The notes under the pieces were generated by a model that made no database searches, was not told where the DNA came from, and worked only from the letters and a program-made list of their open reading frames with translations. Source: Bacteroidetes bacterium 43-16 (GTDB taxonomy: Bacteria; Bacteroidota; Bacteroidia; Chitinophagales; Chitinophagaceae). From it: DNA of 64,000 bases. The stretch spans positions 310,001-374,000 of the forward strand of contig MKTB01000017.1 in assembly GCA_001897525.1 (NCBI GenBank). The letters are read 5' to 3'. Shown here piece after piece: positions 14,979 to 23,494 of the stretch (positions are counted from its first letter, which is position 1; each line of letters starts with the position of its first letter). Position numbers and translations under genes: made by a program.

Positions 14979-17007
14979 GATGTGCTTGCTTAAAATTACC
15001 TTCAAATTCAATGGAAACAGAAGTGCCCTTACCTTTTTCACTATAAACGTCCATGTTACCGTTCAGTACCTGCAGCCTGTTTGCAATACTGTACATGCCC
15101 AGCCCCCCGGAAGGTGCCCTGGTGTCAAAACCGGTACCATTATCTTCTACTGTAAGCGAAAATTGTGTATCTGACAGCAAGGCAAGCTGTACCAGTATTT
15201 CGGTAGCCCCGCTGTGCTTGATGGCGTTCTGCAACAGCTCTTGTACGATGCGGTAAACATGTAGTTCAAATTCTTTGCTGAGCAGGTTGATGTTGCCTAC
15301 TTTTTGAAATTCTACTGCAATATCCGTGTTTTTCCTGACGATGGTGCAAAAGTAAGTGATCGCAGCATCGAGCCCGCCCTGCAGGAGCATATCGGGCATA
15401 AGGTTGTGGGCTGTATGCCGGAGGTCCCGGGTTGCATCTTCCATCTGGTCTACGATCTGCCGGTAGTAATCGGAATGAAAAAAAGTAGCGGCATCTGCGG
15501 TCTCGTAGATCCCGGGCATACTTTTCATCTTCATTTTAATGGTGGCAAACTGTACCATGATGCCATCATGGATCTCCCTGGCCAGGCGGCTGCGTTCTTT
15601 TTCTTCCCCCTTGATCATTGCCTGCAGGGCTTTGATCTCTTCTTCCTGCTTGAGCTTGTCCAGTTCATTTTTATGGATGCGCTGCTTATTGCGCACATTG
15701 GTATAGATATTCCAGAATACAACCAAGGCTACCATGATCCCGGCGCAGGAAAGTATCAGCAGGAGGTTGAAGCGATACCTGGAGCGGTCCAGTTGTAAGC
15801 GCTGGCCGGCGCTGGCTTGCTCATTTTCTTTGGCTTTTAATTCTGATTCCAGGGCATAAAGGGCCAGGCGTTTGTCTTTCAGCTTCATGGAATCGAGTAG
15901 TTTCAGGCTCTCCTGTTCCCAGGTGTAAGCTTGCTTATAATTACCGGAGGCAGAGGCAATATTAGCCAAAGTGCGGTAGGCTGCTGCCGTATTTTCCATG
16001 TCTATATTACCCTGGTTCTTTGAGGTGCGCACGACCTCTTCCAATACAGATTGTGCCTGGCGATAATCTTTCTGGTCAAATAATAAAATACCTAAACGTG
16101 TACTGCTGCTGATGAGATTGGCATAGTTCTGGCTTTGCCGGGCTATCTTAATGGCTGTTCTGAAGTAAGTCTCTGCCGCGGCCGCTTGCCCTGCTGCTGC
16201 TTTCAACTGTCCGAGCCCCATCTGGGTGATCGAATTCTGCGGCATCAGTTCTTCGGCCTTTTTAAGGTAGAGAGCGGCGGAGTCGAACTTTTTTTGCTCA
16301 ATATAGATCATGCCGATATTGGAATAGATCATGCCGGCATCCGGGTCCAGACGGCTCCTGTTTTCCCGGAAGGCAATATTAACCTGTAATGATTTATGGA
16401 GATAGTAAAGGGTTTTATCATAATTACCTACACCAGCCCAGAGCAGGCCGATATTATTGTACACACCCCCCATGTTGAGTACATCACTTAATGTCACGGG
16501 TGTATAGTTACGGATCAGTTGCTCTGCTTTGGATATGTAAAAATACATGGAGTCAAAGCGGGAGAGGTTGTAATAGGGAGCGCTGACACAATTATAAAAC
16601 ATGGCCAGCAGTGCTTTGTTGGTAAAAGCCTTTTCTGCATAGGGGCTGGCCTGCCTGTAGTAAGCAACAGAACGGGCATGTTCTCCTCTTACATTACTGA
16701 TGCGCCCCATATTGGATAATGCAGCGGCTATACCCCGGTTATAGGCCAGGGACTCGCTGTAGTACAGGATCTCGCCAAGTAGTTCCTGTGCACTGTCCGG
16801 CTTATGCAGGGTGAGTACACTGGCATAGTTGAGCAGGCTGTCTATCCTGGCGGTATCTGCATAGCGGGGTGGGGTGGTAACCGACCGTTCGGGATGAAGG
16901 GCTATACTGCTCCGATGTGGTGCAACCTGCCTGTTCTGCTGACCGGACAAGGTAGTGGTGCAGCAGATGGATAGTAACAGGAAAACAACACAGGAAAGCA
17001 AATGCAT
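14953..17007 (-). CDS. TPR-containing sensor histidine kinase (HisKA_3 type)
   Basis: This 684-residue protein has an N-terminal signal sequence (LLSCVVFLLLSICCTTTLSG), about 350 residues of tetratricopeptide repeats expected in the periplasm (for example GMIYSNIGMIYIEQKKFDSA), one membrane segment near residues 413-435, a short coiled coil, and a cytoplasmic kinase core. The dimerisation/phosphoacceptor box is RLAREIHDG with His480. The ATP-binding domain has QNAIKHSG (Asn594), VEDNGTGF (Asp622) and GGLGMYSIANR. It phosphorylates the overlapping LuxR-type regulator. The TPR sensor may detect a protein or peptide ligand, but that is inferred. Confidence 0.93.
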   Translation of the reverse strand: MHLLSCVVFLLLSICCTTTLSGQQNRQVAPHRSSIALHPERSVTTPPRYADTARIDSLLNYASVLTLHKPDSAQELLGEILYYSESLAYNRGIAAALSNMGRISNVRGEHARSVAYYRQASPYAEKAFTNKALLAMFYNCVSAPYYNLSRFDSMYFYISKAEQLIRNYTPVTLSDVLNMGGVYNNIGLLWAGVGNYDKTLYYLHKSLQVNIAFRENRSRLDPDAGMIYSNIGMIYIEQKKFDSAALYLKKAEELMPQNSITQMGLGQLKAAAGQAAAAETYFRTAIKIARQSQNYANLISSSTRLGILLFDQKDYRQAQSVLEEVVRTSKNQGNIDMENTAAAYRTLANIASASGNYKQAYTWEQESLKLLDSMKLKDKRLALYALESELKAKENEQASAGQRLQLDRSRYRFNLLLILSCAGIMVALVVFWNIYTNVRNKQRIHKNELDKLKQEEEIKALQAMIKGEEKERSRLAREIHDGIMVQFATIKMKMKSMPGIYETADAATFFHSDYYRQIVDQMEDATRDLRHTAHNLMPDMLLQGGLDAAITYFCTIVRKNTDIAVEFQKVGNINLLSKEFELHVYRIVQELLQNAIKHSGATEILVQLALLSDTQFSLTVEDNGTGFDTRAPSGGLGMYSIANRLQVLNGNMDVYSEKGKGTSVSIEFEGNFKQAHHDTNSYSR

Positions 17008-17084
17008 GGTTAAATGTAAGTAAAAACTTGTGTTTAAAATATACGGGAAAATACGGAGTTCTAAAAATAGCGTATTATCACTTA

Positions 17085-17115
17085 TTGTGGCGGCAGTGGC
17101 GGTAGATTATCTTTA
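17085..17115 (+). promoter_or_regulatory. Possible promoter of the SBBP-repeat gene
   Basis: TTG, a 20-base gap, then TATCTTTA resembles the phylum consensus with one base off in the -7 box and one in spacing. It lies about 75 bases before the ATG. Confidence 0.35.
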
Positions 17116-17191
17116 CCTCAGCAATAAACAAATAGTATCTCCCTGTGATTGATGCAATTTGTATGTTTTTTAAACCAAAAAATCAAGGAAA

Positions 17192-20008
17192 ATGAAAAAG
17201 ATCTTATTACTGGCACTTTTACTCATCGGGGTATGTGGTGCTGATGCCCGTAGCGCGCCTTTACCAGCGGCACCCAAAAGGGATGCCTTAGTCTTTATTG
17301 AAAACGTAGGGCAGATAACCGATCAGCACCATAAGCAGAGGAAAGATGTTCGCTTTAAGCTGCAACAGGAAAATTTTACGGTATTGCTCAGCGATAAAGG
17401 TATCCATTATCAATGGAATAAGGCTGAAGGCATTGACCCGCAAAACCTGCGTAACCATACGGCTTTCCAGGTGAATCATTACCGCATGGATGTGGAATTG
17501 ATCGGGGCTAATCCTAAAGCGGAGATCATCAGCGGGCAACAGGCCTCTTACTATGAGCGTTATTACCTGGAGCATTTAGGTTTAAAAGGGCAAACGGCAA
17601 GGGCTTTTGAACAGGTGACCTATAAAGATATTTACCCCGGCATCGACTGGGTCTTGTATGTGAGTAAAGATAAAGTAGGTAAGGAACAGCTTAAATATGA
17701 TTTTATAGTACATCCGGGTGCAGACCCGGCAAAGATCCGGCTGAAGTATAAGGGTGCAGGTAGTGTCGTGCTCAATAAAGACGGCAGCCTTTCTGCCAGT
17801 ACGCCCATGGGCACGATCACAGAAGCAGCGCCTTATACTTATGTGATGCAGGGCAATAAAACCGGGCAAGGGCAAATGGTCTCTTCCCGTTATGAGCTCA
17901 AGGATAATGTGCTGAGTTTTAAAACGGATGCCTACTCCGGTACCCTGGTGATCGACCCGTCACTGGAATGGGGCACTTACTATGGAGGAGCAGGCTTTGA
18001 CCTGGGTACGGTATTGGCCTGTGATTTTGCCGGGAATATCTATCTGACGGGGGCTTCCTGGATGGGCACTAATATCGCTACCTCGGGCAGCCACCAAAGC
18101 ACGAGTGCCGGGGATTTTGATGCATTCCTGGCCAAGTTTGATGCGAATGGTAACCGCATCTGGGCTACTTATTATGGGGGAAGCAGTGTTGACTACAGCT
18201 TCGGGCTTGCCTGTGACCAGAACAACAGGGTGTTTATATCGGGCACTACGCAGAGCCTGAGTGGTATTGCCACTGCGGGCAGCCACCAGGCAACTTATGC
18301 GGGATCTACAGATAACTACCTGGCCCGGTTTGACAGTGCAGGTGTGCTTTTATGGGCGACTTATTATGGCAGCAGTGGCAGCGAGTACAATGGCATTTGC
18401 ACGGTAGATGAAACCGGACATGTATACCTGGCGGGCTATACGGCCGGTAGTAATAATATTGCCAGTAACGGGCACCAGAGCAGTAATGGCGGTGGGATCA
18501 ATGATGCTTACCTCGCTAAATTTGATACTTCGGGATTGAGGATATGGAGCACTTACTACGGGGGATCGGGAAGTGATGAAGCGGATGGCATCGCCTGCGA
18601 TTTAATGGGTAATGTGTACCTGGGTGGTAATACCAACAGCCCCAACAATATTGCTACTGCCGGTAGTCACCAGCCTGTATTGGGGGGCTTATATGATAAC
18701 TTCCTGGTCAAGTTTGACCCGAACGGACAGAGGCAATGGGCAACTTATTACGGAGGTACGGGCAATGAGTTCAACGGGTATATGAGAATGGTTGCTTGTG
18801 ATAAAGCAGGCAATGTGTACACCTGCGGACATTCTCAAAGTGCTTCGGGTATTGCTACTGCAGGGAGCCATCAACCGGCACTTGCGGGGGGCTATGATGC
18901 TTACCTGGTCAAGTTCAATACTTCGGGTCAGCGCGCCTGGGGTACTTATTATGGCGGGGCCGGTGATGAAAACGGGGGTGCTATTGCTATTGATTTCTCG
19001 GATAAGATCTTCTGGTCGGGCATTACCACCAGCACCTCGGGCATTATTACGGCAGATGCGCAGCAGGTGAATTTTGGCGGTGGCCCTAATGATGCCTTCC
19101 TTTCCCGGTTTAGCGGTGCTGGCGTATTAGAATACGGAACTTACTACGGTGGTTCTGAAACGGATGAAGGTTATGCCGTAGGTTTTGACTATATAGGTAA
19201 TGCTTATATTTCCGGCGGTACCAACAGTTCTAATAATATAGCCACTCCGGGTAGCTTCTCCACGGTTTTCGGTGGTGGTATTGCGGTATATCTTGCTAAG
19301 TTCTGTACTTCGGTAGCAGCGACACAAATCGGCGGTCCGGATACACTTTGCGCGAATACTACAGCTACCTTTTTTGCCACACCTTTACAAGGAGCCAGTG
19401 CTTATATCTGGGATATCCCTTCGGGCTGGAGCGGCAGTTCAAATACTTCGAGCATTACCGTACAGACTAATGGCACGGGAGGCACAGTATCGGTAAGCGT
19501 TGTGCGCTGCGATACCAGTGCGACACAATCGCTACAGGTGCATGTGGTTCCGGAGATCCCGGCCCAGATCGTGGTCAACAATATGGTCTTGAGTACCCTT
19601 AATACGCACAGCGCTTATCAATGGATCAGGGATGGTGTGGCTATTGCCGGGGCGACCAATGCGACGTATACCGTAACACAGGACGGGCTATATACTGTTG
19701 CTGTGGCTAATCCTTATTGTAACGACACCTCTGATGCGGTATTGTTTAGCGGTGGTGTAGGCTTTGATGACCCGGTTAAGATTGCTGCGCAGATCAAGGT
19801 ATTCCCGAATCCTGCTATGGATAAAGTTTACCTCCGGTCTGATGCCGATTTCCGTTTAAGACTGTTAGGTATTGATGGCAGAGTACACCTGGAAAGCCCG
19901 AAAACGGAAAGTATTGATGTGCACTTTTTAAGTCCGGGCATTTATTTGTTGGAATTCCGCGATGCTGATGGCCGGCTTATAGGTATGAAGAAGCTAGTGA
20001 AGCAATAG
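17192..20008 (+). CDS. SBBP-repeat beta-propeller surface protein with T9SS type A sorting domain
   Basis: The 938-residue product begins with a signal peptide (MKKILLLALLLIGVCGADA). An N-terminal DUF7948-like domain follows (ALVFIENVGQITDQ to about residue 250). The middle carries seven SBBP-type repeats, each marked by xWxTYYGGxG and by NxYLxG and FLxKFD motifs, probably forming a beta-propeller. Next come a PKD-like module (GGPDTLCANTTATFFATP) and an Ig-like module. The last 75 residues form a T9SS type A sorting domain (KVFPNPAMDKVYL to MKKLVKQ). It should be exported by Sec and type IX secretion and anchored at or released from the surface. Ligand unknown. Confidence 0.92.
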   Translation: MKKILLLALLLIGVCGADARSAPLPAAPKRDALVFIENVGQITDQHHKQRKDVRFKLQQENFTVLLSDKGIHYQWNKAEGIDPQNLRNHTAFQVNHYRMDVELIGANPKAEIISGQQASYYERYYLEHLGLKGQTARAFEQVTYKDIYPGIDWVLYVSKDKVGKEQLKYDFIVHPGADPAKIRLKYKGAGSVVLNKDGSLSASTPMGTITEAAPYTYVMQGNKTGQGQMVSSRYELKDNVLSFKTDAYSGTLVIDPSLEWGTYYGGAGFDLGTVLACDFAGNIYLTGASWMGTNIATSGSHQSTSAGDFDAFLAKFDANGNRIWATYYGGSSVDYSFGLACDQNNRVFISGTTQSLSGIATAGSHQATYAGSTDNYLARFDSAGVLLWATYYGSSGSEYNGICTVDETGHVYLAGYTAGSNNIASNGHQSSNGGGINDAYLAKFDTSGLRIWSTYYGGSGSDEADGIACDLMGNVYLGGNTNSPNNIATAGSHQPVLGGLYDNFLVKFDPNGQRQWATYYGGTGNEFNGYMRMVACDKAGNVYTCGHSQSASGIATAGSHQPALAGGYDAYLVKFNTSGQRAWGTYYGGAGDENGGAIAIDFSDKIFWSGITTSTSGIITADAQQVNFGGGPNDAFLSRFSGAGVLEYGTYYGGSETDEGYAVGFDYIGNAYISGGTNSSNNIATPGSFSTVFGGGIAVYLAKFCTSVAATQIGGPDTLCANTTATFFATPLQGASAYIWDIPSGWSGSSNTSSITVQTNGTGGTVSVSVVRCDTSATQSLQVHVVPEIPAQIVVNNMVLSTLNTHSAYQWIRDGVAIAGATNATYTVTQDGLYTVAVANPYCNDTSDAVLFSGGVGFDDPVKIAAQIKVFPNPAMDKVYLRSDADFRLRLLGIDGRVHLESPKTESIDVHFLSPGIYLLEFRDADGRLIGMKKLVKQ

Positions 20009-20023
20009 TCCTGAACTCAATTT

Positions 20024-20070
20024 TACCATAACAAAGCCCGCTTTATCATAAAGCGGGCTTTGTTATGGTA
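20024..20070. terminator. Perfect 22-base-stem bidirectional terminator
   Basis: TACCATAACAAAGCCCGCTTTA pairs perfectly with TAAAGCGGGCTTTGTTATGGTA around a three-base loop TCA, between the SBBP protein gene and the convergent arsC. Confidence 0.92.
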
Positions 20071-20138
20071 TCCGTTTTGCAGAGCAGGAAGGGGCCTATG
20101 CCTGTCCGGCTATGCTCATAGGGCTATTTAAATCCATT

Positions 20139-20558
20139 TTATAGATGCTGCTGTACAAAGTCTCTGCAATAATCTTTAATGAGGGCACGTGTAGCCCTAA
20201 ACTGCTGCGCGATTTCATCTGCTGTGCCTGAAGCCCTTGCAGGATCGGGGAAATTGTGGTGTGATTTTTTTGCTTTGCCGGGAAACAGGGGACAACGCTC
20301 CCGAGCATGATCACAGACCGTGATCACAAAGTCAAAGTCGATACCGGCATATTCTAAAACATGATTGGAGGTGTGGCCGGATATATCCAGGCCATCTTCC
20401 AGCATTGTTGTGATGGCCATTGGGTTCAGGCCATGTGTTTCCACTCCGGCACTGTAAATGTCGGCCTTTCCTGCCGCAAAATGCCTTAAATAAGCTTCTG
20501 CCATTTGACTGCGGCAACTGTTGCCGGTACACAGCACTAATATTTTCTTTGTTTCCAT
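20139..20558 (-). CDS. arsC: Arsenate reductase, thioredoxin-coupled (low-molecular-weight phosphatase fold)
   Basis: Starting at the ATG at 20556-20558 (METKKILVLCTGNSCRSQ) gives 139 residues. The phosphatase loop CTGNSCRS holds Cys10, Cys15 and Arg16, and VCDHARERCPLFPG holds Cys82 and Cys89. This is the same cysteine numbering as the Staphylococcus pI258 enzyme, so I assign thioredoxin-coupled reduction of arsenate to arsenite rather than a plain tyrosine phosphatase. It is the last gene of the arsR-DUF6428-small ORF-arsC string. No arsenite exporter (ArsB or Acr3) gene is next to it. The 14-residue extension in the ORF track is unlikely to be translated. Confidence 0.93.
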   Translation of the reverse strand: METKKILVLCTGNSCRSQMAEAYLRHFAAGKADIYSAGVETHGLNPMAITTMLEDGLDISGHTSNHVLEYAGIDFDFVITVCDHARERCPLFPGKAKKSHHNFPDPARASGTADEIAQQFRATRALIKDYCRDFVQQHL

Positions 20559-20566
20559 GATGATTT

Positions 20567-20710
20567 TTATACGAATAACCAGATGATATTGATGATGCAA
20601 AACTTAGGGTCGAAGCCGAAAATGACTTGCAGCAGGATCACTGATGCTGTAATAATGACCGGCTTTTTATAGCGCAGGTATAGTTGTTTTAATTTAACAC
20701 TGCCCCTCAC
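20567..20710 (-). CDS. Tiny membrane ORF in the arsenic cluster
   Basis: Between DUF6428 and arsC an open frame ends at 20567 with KKPVIITASVILLQVIFGF and then DPKFCIINIIWLFV. No ATG is close by. GTG codons at 20708-20710 or 20711-20713 would overlap the end of the DUF6428 gene by 15-18 bases and give 47 or 48 residues, a plan consistent with translational coupling. The peptide has one membrane helix and a positively charged N-terminal side (KLKQLYLRYKK). I think similar short membrane peptides occur beside arsenic genes in other Bacteroidota, but I cannot verify that here. Function unknown. Confidence 0.5.
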   Translation of the reverse strand: MRGSVKLKQLYLRYKKPVIITASVILLQVIFGFDPKFCIINIIWLFV

Positions 20711-21155
20711 CACAACAAGAAGATTTTTTGAGTTCGGCCAGCTGCAGGGGCTTTTTTTGTTGGGGGATGCCGCAGGCATCCTGGGCCAGGCAAGCCGTAG
20801 TTTTATTTTCCAGGATAAAATGCCGGTTATTAAATGCCAGACCGTATTTGCCGATGGTGCCGCTTTGGTATTCCACTTCTATTTCCAGGTCGGTAATGCC
20901 CAGTTGCTCTTCTGAAAGCCGGATGATATGTAATAGTTTTTCAGGCTTCAGGCGATGCTCATAATCATCTGCATTCCAAAGCTGGAAATTGACCACCTGC
21001 TCTTTACGAACGGTGCCGCCACAATCTATAAAATGCCTGCTTACCAGGCCTACTTCCGTTACATGAAAGTGTTCCGGCACCCATGCACCGTCAGGCAGTT
21101 GAAAGGCCACATTATCGAGGCCGGGTAATAGTGCTTTTAATTCAGAAAGTTTCAT
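20694..21155 (-). CDS. DUF6428 family protein with Cys-rich tail (arsenic-cluster protein)
   Basis: This 153-residue cytoplasmic protein matches DUF6428, a family usually found with arsR and arsC in Bacteroidota. Recognisable segments are FQLPDGAWVPEHFHVTEVG, HFIDCGGTVRKEQVVNFQLW and DLEIEVEYQSGTIGKYGLAF. The C-terminus carries CLAQDACGIP and a closing KKSSCCGEGQC: five cysteines in the last 40 residues, well suited to bind a soft metal or arsenite. A dyad resembling an ArsR operator lies 25 bases upstream. The biochemical role of the family is not established; an arsenite-binding or chaperone role is inference. Confidence 0.85.
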   Translation of the reverse strand: MKLSELKALLPGLDNVAFQLPDGAWVPEHFHVTEVGLVSRHFIDCGGTVRKEQVVNFQLWNADDYEHRLKPEKLLHIIRLSEEQLGITDLEIEVEYQSGTIGKYGLAFNNRHFILENKTTACLAQDACGIPQQKKPLQLAELKKSSCCGEGQC

Positions 21156-21179
21156 CGTATTGATTTATTTAATTGTTAT

Positions 21180-21195
21180 AATGCAATATTGCGAT
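21180..21195. promoter_or_regulatory. ArsR operator-like dyad, site 1 (AATGCAATATTGCGAT)
   Basis: A 16-base dyad with a perfect ten-base palindrome core GCAATATTGC lies between arsR and DUF6428. It is 13/16 identical to the dyad upstream of arsR, so both are probably bound by the same regulator. Confidence 0.65.
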
Positions 21196-21215
21196 ATATT
21201 GAAGCATAGAAAATT

Positions 21216-21545
21216 TTAGCAACATTTGTTTGCGGCTATATTTTCCGTAAAAAAGAGGTCCAGTTCTTTTTTGAATTTCAGCCATACTTTTTCATCAATA
21301 CAGTAGCATACGCTGGTACCTTCAATATTTCCTTTAATGATGCCTATGTTTTTAAGCTCTTTTAAGTGTTGGGAAATGGTAGCCTGTGCCAGTCCTAATT
21401 CCTGTACGAGATCGTTACAGATACAGGCATTTTGCCTGATGATGTATTGCAGGATGGCAATACGGGCAGGGTGGGCGAGTGCTTTAAACACTGATGCCAA
21501 ATGATTTTGTTTTGCCGTAAAGATATCTGACCTGGTGACTCCCAT
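21216..21545 (-). CDS. arsR: ArsR-family arsenic-responsive repressor
   Basis: From the ATG at 21543-21545 the product is 109 residues (MGVTRSDIFTAKQNHLASVF). It has the ArsR winged-helix pattern ALAHPARIAILQYI and GLAQATISQHLKELKNIGII. A CxC pair at Cys41/Cys43 (NACICNDLVQEL) lies in the position used for arsenite binding in several ArsR proteins, with CYC and a terminal CC as further candidate ligands. It probably represses this cluster until arsenite binds. I prefer this start over 21593 because the operator-like dyad at 21559-21574 would otherwise lie inside the coding sequence. Confidence 0.9.
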   Translation of the reverse strand: MGVTRSDIFTAKQNHLASVFKALAHPARIAILQYIIRQNACICNDLVQELGLAQATISQHLKELKNIGIIKGNIEGTSVCYCIDEKVWLKFKKELDLFFTENIAANKCC

Positions 21546-21558
21546 TGTTTTTAATTGT

Positions 21559-21574
21559 ATCGCAATATTACGAT
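21559..21574. promoter_or_regulatory. ArsR operator-like dyad, site 2 (ATCGCAATATTACGAT)
   Basis: This 16-base dyad (14 of 16 positions symmetric) lies 14 bases before the arsR ATG and resembles site 1. Its position fits autorepression. Confidence 0.68.
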
Positions 21575-21715
21575 CAATAAGCGGAACTATCAAATTTTAT
21601 TTGCTGCTCTGTTTAAAACCTGTATCTAATTCATCTGTTTAAAGAGCATGATAGCAGGTAGCCATCTCCATTTGATATCTATATGCGAAAAATAATGTTG
21701 TTATCATTTTCCGTT

Positions 21716-22543
21716 TCATTGGAAGTATTCGATGATTGTATAGTTGCCATCGTAATATTTGGTCAATAATTCTTTGAGATAATACTTGTGTTGCACGCCG
21801 GTGAGGACAACAATAGTTTTCCCTTTATGCAGGTTTGCCTGCTTTATAATATTCAGGGCCATGGCATTATTTCTCAGGTCCCAGAAATTGCACCAAAGTT
21901 GATAGCCATCCCGGTAGGAGATCTTTTCACCGTCAGGTTTGGTCACAAATTGCTCTGCAAAGATTGCTTCTGAATGAACGATCTTAGGCAGTTGATGATG
22001 TTGTATCTCCTGACGATGCCTGTTTAGTTGTTCAAACTCCATAGAATTCATGGCAGCAATACCTTTCTTAGAAAAATCAATCAGGGCTTTATTGGCATCT
22101 TTATAGGACTTGTATCGCTTTCGATTGGTCTTGCTGAGCAGCTTGTTTTCGTACAAGCTGTCCATAAGCTGTATCGCCAGGCGATCAGTAGGGGTCATGC
22201 CATTGTTTTTCCTATACCGGTTTCTGCCTTCAAACTCAAAGGGCAGGTTTAAGGTCGCCGGGTATTTTTTTATATACATCAGCGAAGCATTTTGTTCATT
22301 AGAAGTGGGCCTTATATCATCAAAGTAAGTGGCTATCTGTTCGCTATCATTTTCCTGCAATAATACATTGGGTTGAATACTATCCAATATTTCAAACAAC
22401 ATTTGAGGATTTAAAATCGCGGAAGCCTCATGAACGGTGCCAATGAGGTATAATTTAGTTTTTTGTGTGCTTTGAGCAAAACTAAATGTAGACATAAGCA
22501 GGAGAAGTATGGATAACAGCCCCTTTGTAAGTTTGTGGTTCAT
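21716..22543 (-). CDS. Secreted TraB/GumN (Tiki-fold)-like protein
   Basis: I start at the ATG at 22541-22543 (MNHKLTKGLLSILLLLMSTFSFAQ), which gives a signal peptide and 275 residues. The mature protein begins with KLYLIGTVHEAS and ends with ALNIIKQANLHKGKTIVVLTGVQHKYYLKELL. These are the two hallmark regions of the TraB/PrgY/GumN superfamily (a GxxHE-type motif and a late GxxH). Some members are metal-dependent proteases that act on signalling peptides. Bacterial secreted members are mostly uncharacterised. Active-site residues appear present, but the substrate is unknown. It stands alone. Confidence 0.65.
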   Translation of the reverse strand: MNHKLTKGLLSILLLLMSTFSFAQSTQKTKLYLIGTVHEASAILNPQMLFEILDSIQPNVLLQENDSEQIATYFDDIRPTSNEQNASLMYIKKYPATLNLPFEFEGRNRYRKNNGMTPTDRLAIQLMDSLYENKLLSKTNRKRYKSYKDANKALIDFSKKGIAAMNSMEFEQLNRHRQEIQHHQLPKIVHSEAIFAEQFVTKPDGEKISYRDGYQLWCNFWDLRNNAMALNIIKQANLHKGKTIVVLTGVQHKYYLKELLTKYYDGNYTIIEYFQ

Positions 22544-22931
22544 CGTTTCAATATGTGGGTCTTGCGGAGTATTATAAATTATGCCCGTTATAGCTGCAAT
22601 AGCGGCATTGCTTTGCATAGGGTATTCTGGCTAGTATTTTTTTATGGCCTCCTGGTTCATTTAATTGATTTATTCCTGGCCGACCAGTACTTTTTATCAT
22701 AAGCTGAAAGGTACTTAAATACCTGCGATTTTGTATAAACCAGTCATAGTTAATAGCAGGTGCTATTTAGAACTGTGTCCATAAAGTAATAAGGAGCAAA
22801 GCTGTAAGGTGTATGCAAAATAAGCAGTGCAACATATTTATATAAATTATTTAATTTTAGTGAACTGAAACCATAACAACGACTACCTATATGAATAGAT
22901 AATTATTGAGGACTTTTTAAATTATACTCCT
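22544..22931. other. Intergenic region without clear gene
   Basis: About 390 AT-rich bases between the divergent TraB-like gene and the next small gene. I see no coding frame, tRNA or strong hairpin. The piece AACTGTGTCCATAAAGTAATAAG near 22770 has the look of an insertion-sequence end, but I cannot connect it with anything. Confidence 0.4.
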
Positions 22932-23330
22932 ATGGAACTACATCAAACAATAGCCTCCTTAGAAGCCCTTGCTTCGGGTTGCTCACCTGTAACAGGAGAG
23001 CTGATTAGCGGAGAAAGTGTGCTTAATGAACGCTCTGTAATCCGGGCATTGCAGATTGCGATTGAACACCTCAAAAAAGACAAACCCACAAGCCAGGCAG
23101 GTATTGAAATTAGTGAAGCAGAGATTAAAGCAGCTATTCAGCTTTTCTCCGATCATCAGTTATCGCCTGCCTACAGCAGGCTCACGGCATTTTTTCTGAC
23201 CGGGAGAGACTTCAAAAATAAGTCTATTACCTCACATGAACTTTACGGAAAGTATAAAGAGGTCTACCAAAGGGGGCAGTTGCTGGACTTCTTTACCTCC
23301 TGGTTGCCGGATAATGCTTATCTTATTTAA
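22932..23330 (+). CDS. Small cytoplasmic protein of unknown function
   Basis: This 132-residue protein has no signal peptide or membrane segment. Its N-terminal third reads HQTIASLEALASGCSPVTGE then SVLNERSVIRALQIAIEHL. I have the impression that a similar pattern (LAxGxxPxTGExL...SVLNxxxVIRALxxAI) recurs in short or modular proteins of Bacteroidota and cyanobacteria. The C-terminal half is helical. I cannot assign a function. It is flanked by relatively long non-coding stretches and lies 185 bases upstream of a transposase remnant, so the surroundings have been rearranged. Confidence 0.7.
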   Translation: MELHQTIASLEALASGCSPVTGELISGESVLNERSVIRALQIAIEHLKKDKPTSQAGIEISEAEIKAAIQLFSDHQLSPAYSRLTAFFLTGRDFKNKSITSHELYGKYKEVYQRGQLLDFFTSWLPDNAYLI

Positions 23331-23494
23331 AAAAAAGTAGGGTTTCTCAGTATTGTTTAGGAATATAAGCAAATATAGTTTTGTTATAACAGGTTAATGC
23401 ACGTTACTAATTTTGAAATATCAAAAAATATGCAGGTTTTTCAAGACCTGTCTATCCTTTTAAAGTAGATCATAGTAGCCAACAATTTTCAATA

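Noticed and set aside
15304-15798. Plus-strand ORF of 164 codons inside the histidine kinase gene
   Set aside because: Antisense to a clearly conserved kinase core with intact motifs.
22760-22800. GAACTGTGTCCATAAAGTAATAAGG as the left end of the IS256 element
   Set aside because: Resembles insertion-sequence ends in general, but it does not match the inverse of the presumed right end near 23701, and a conserved-looking gene lies between them.
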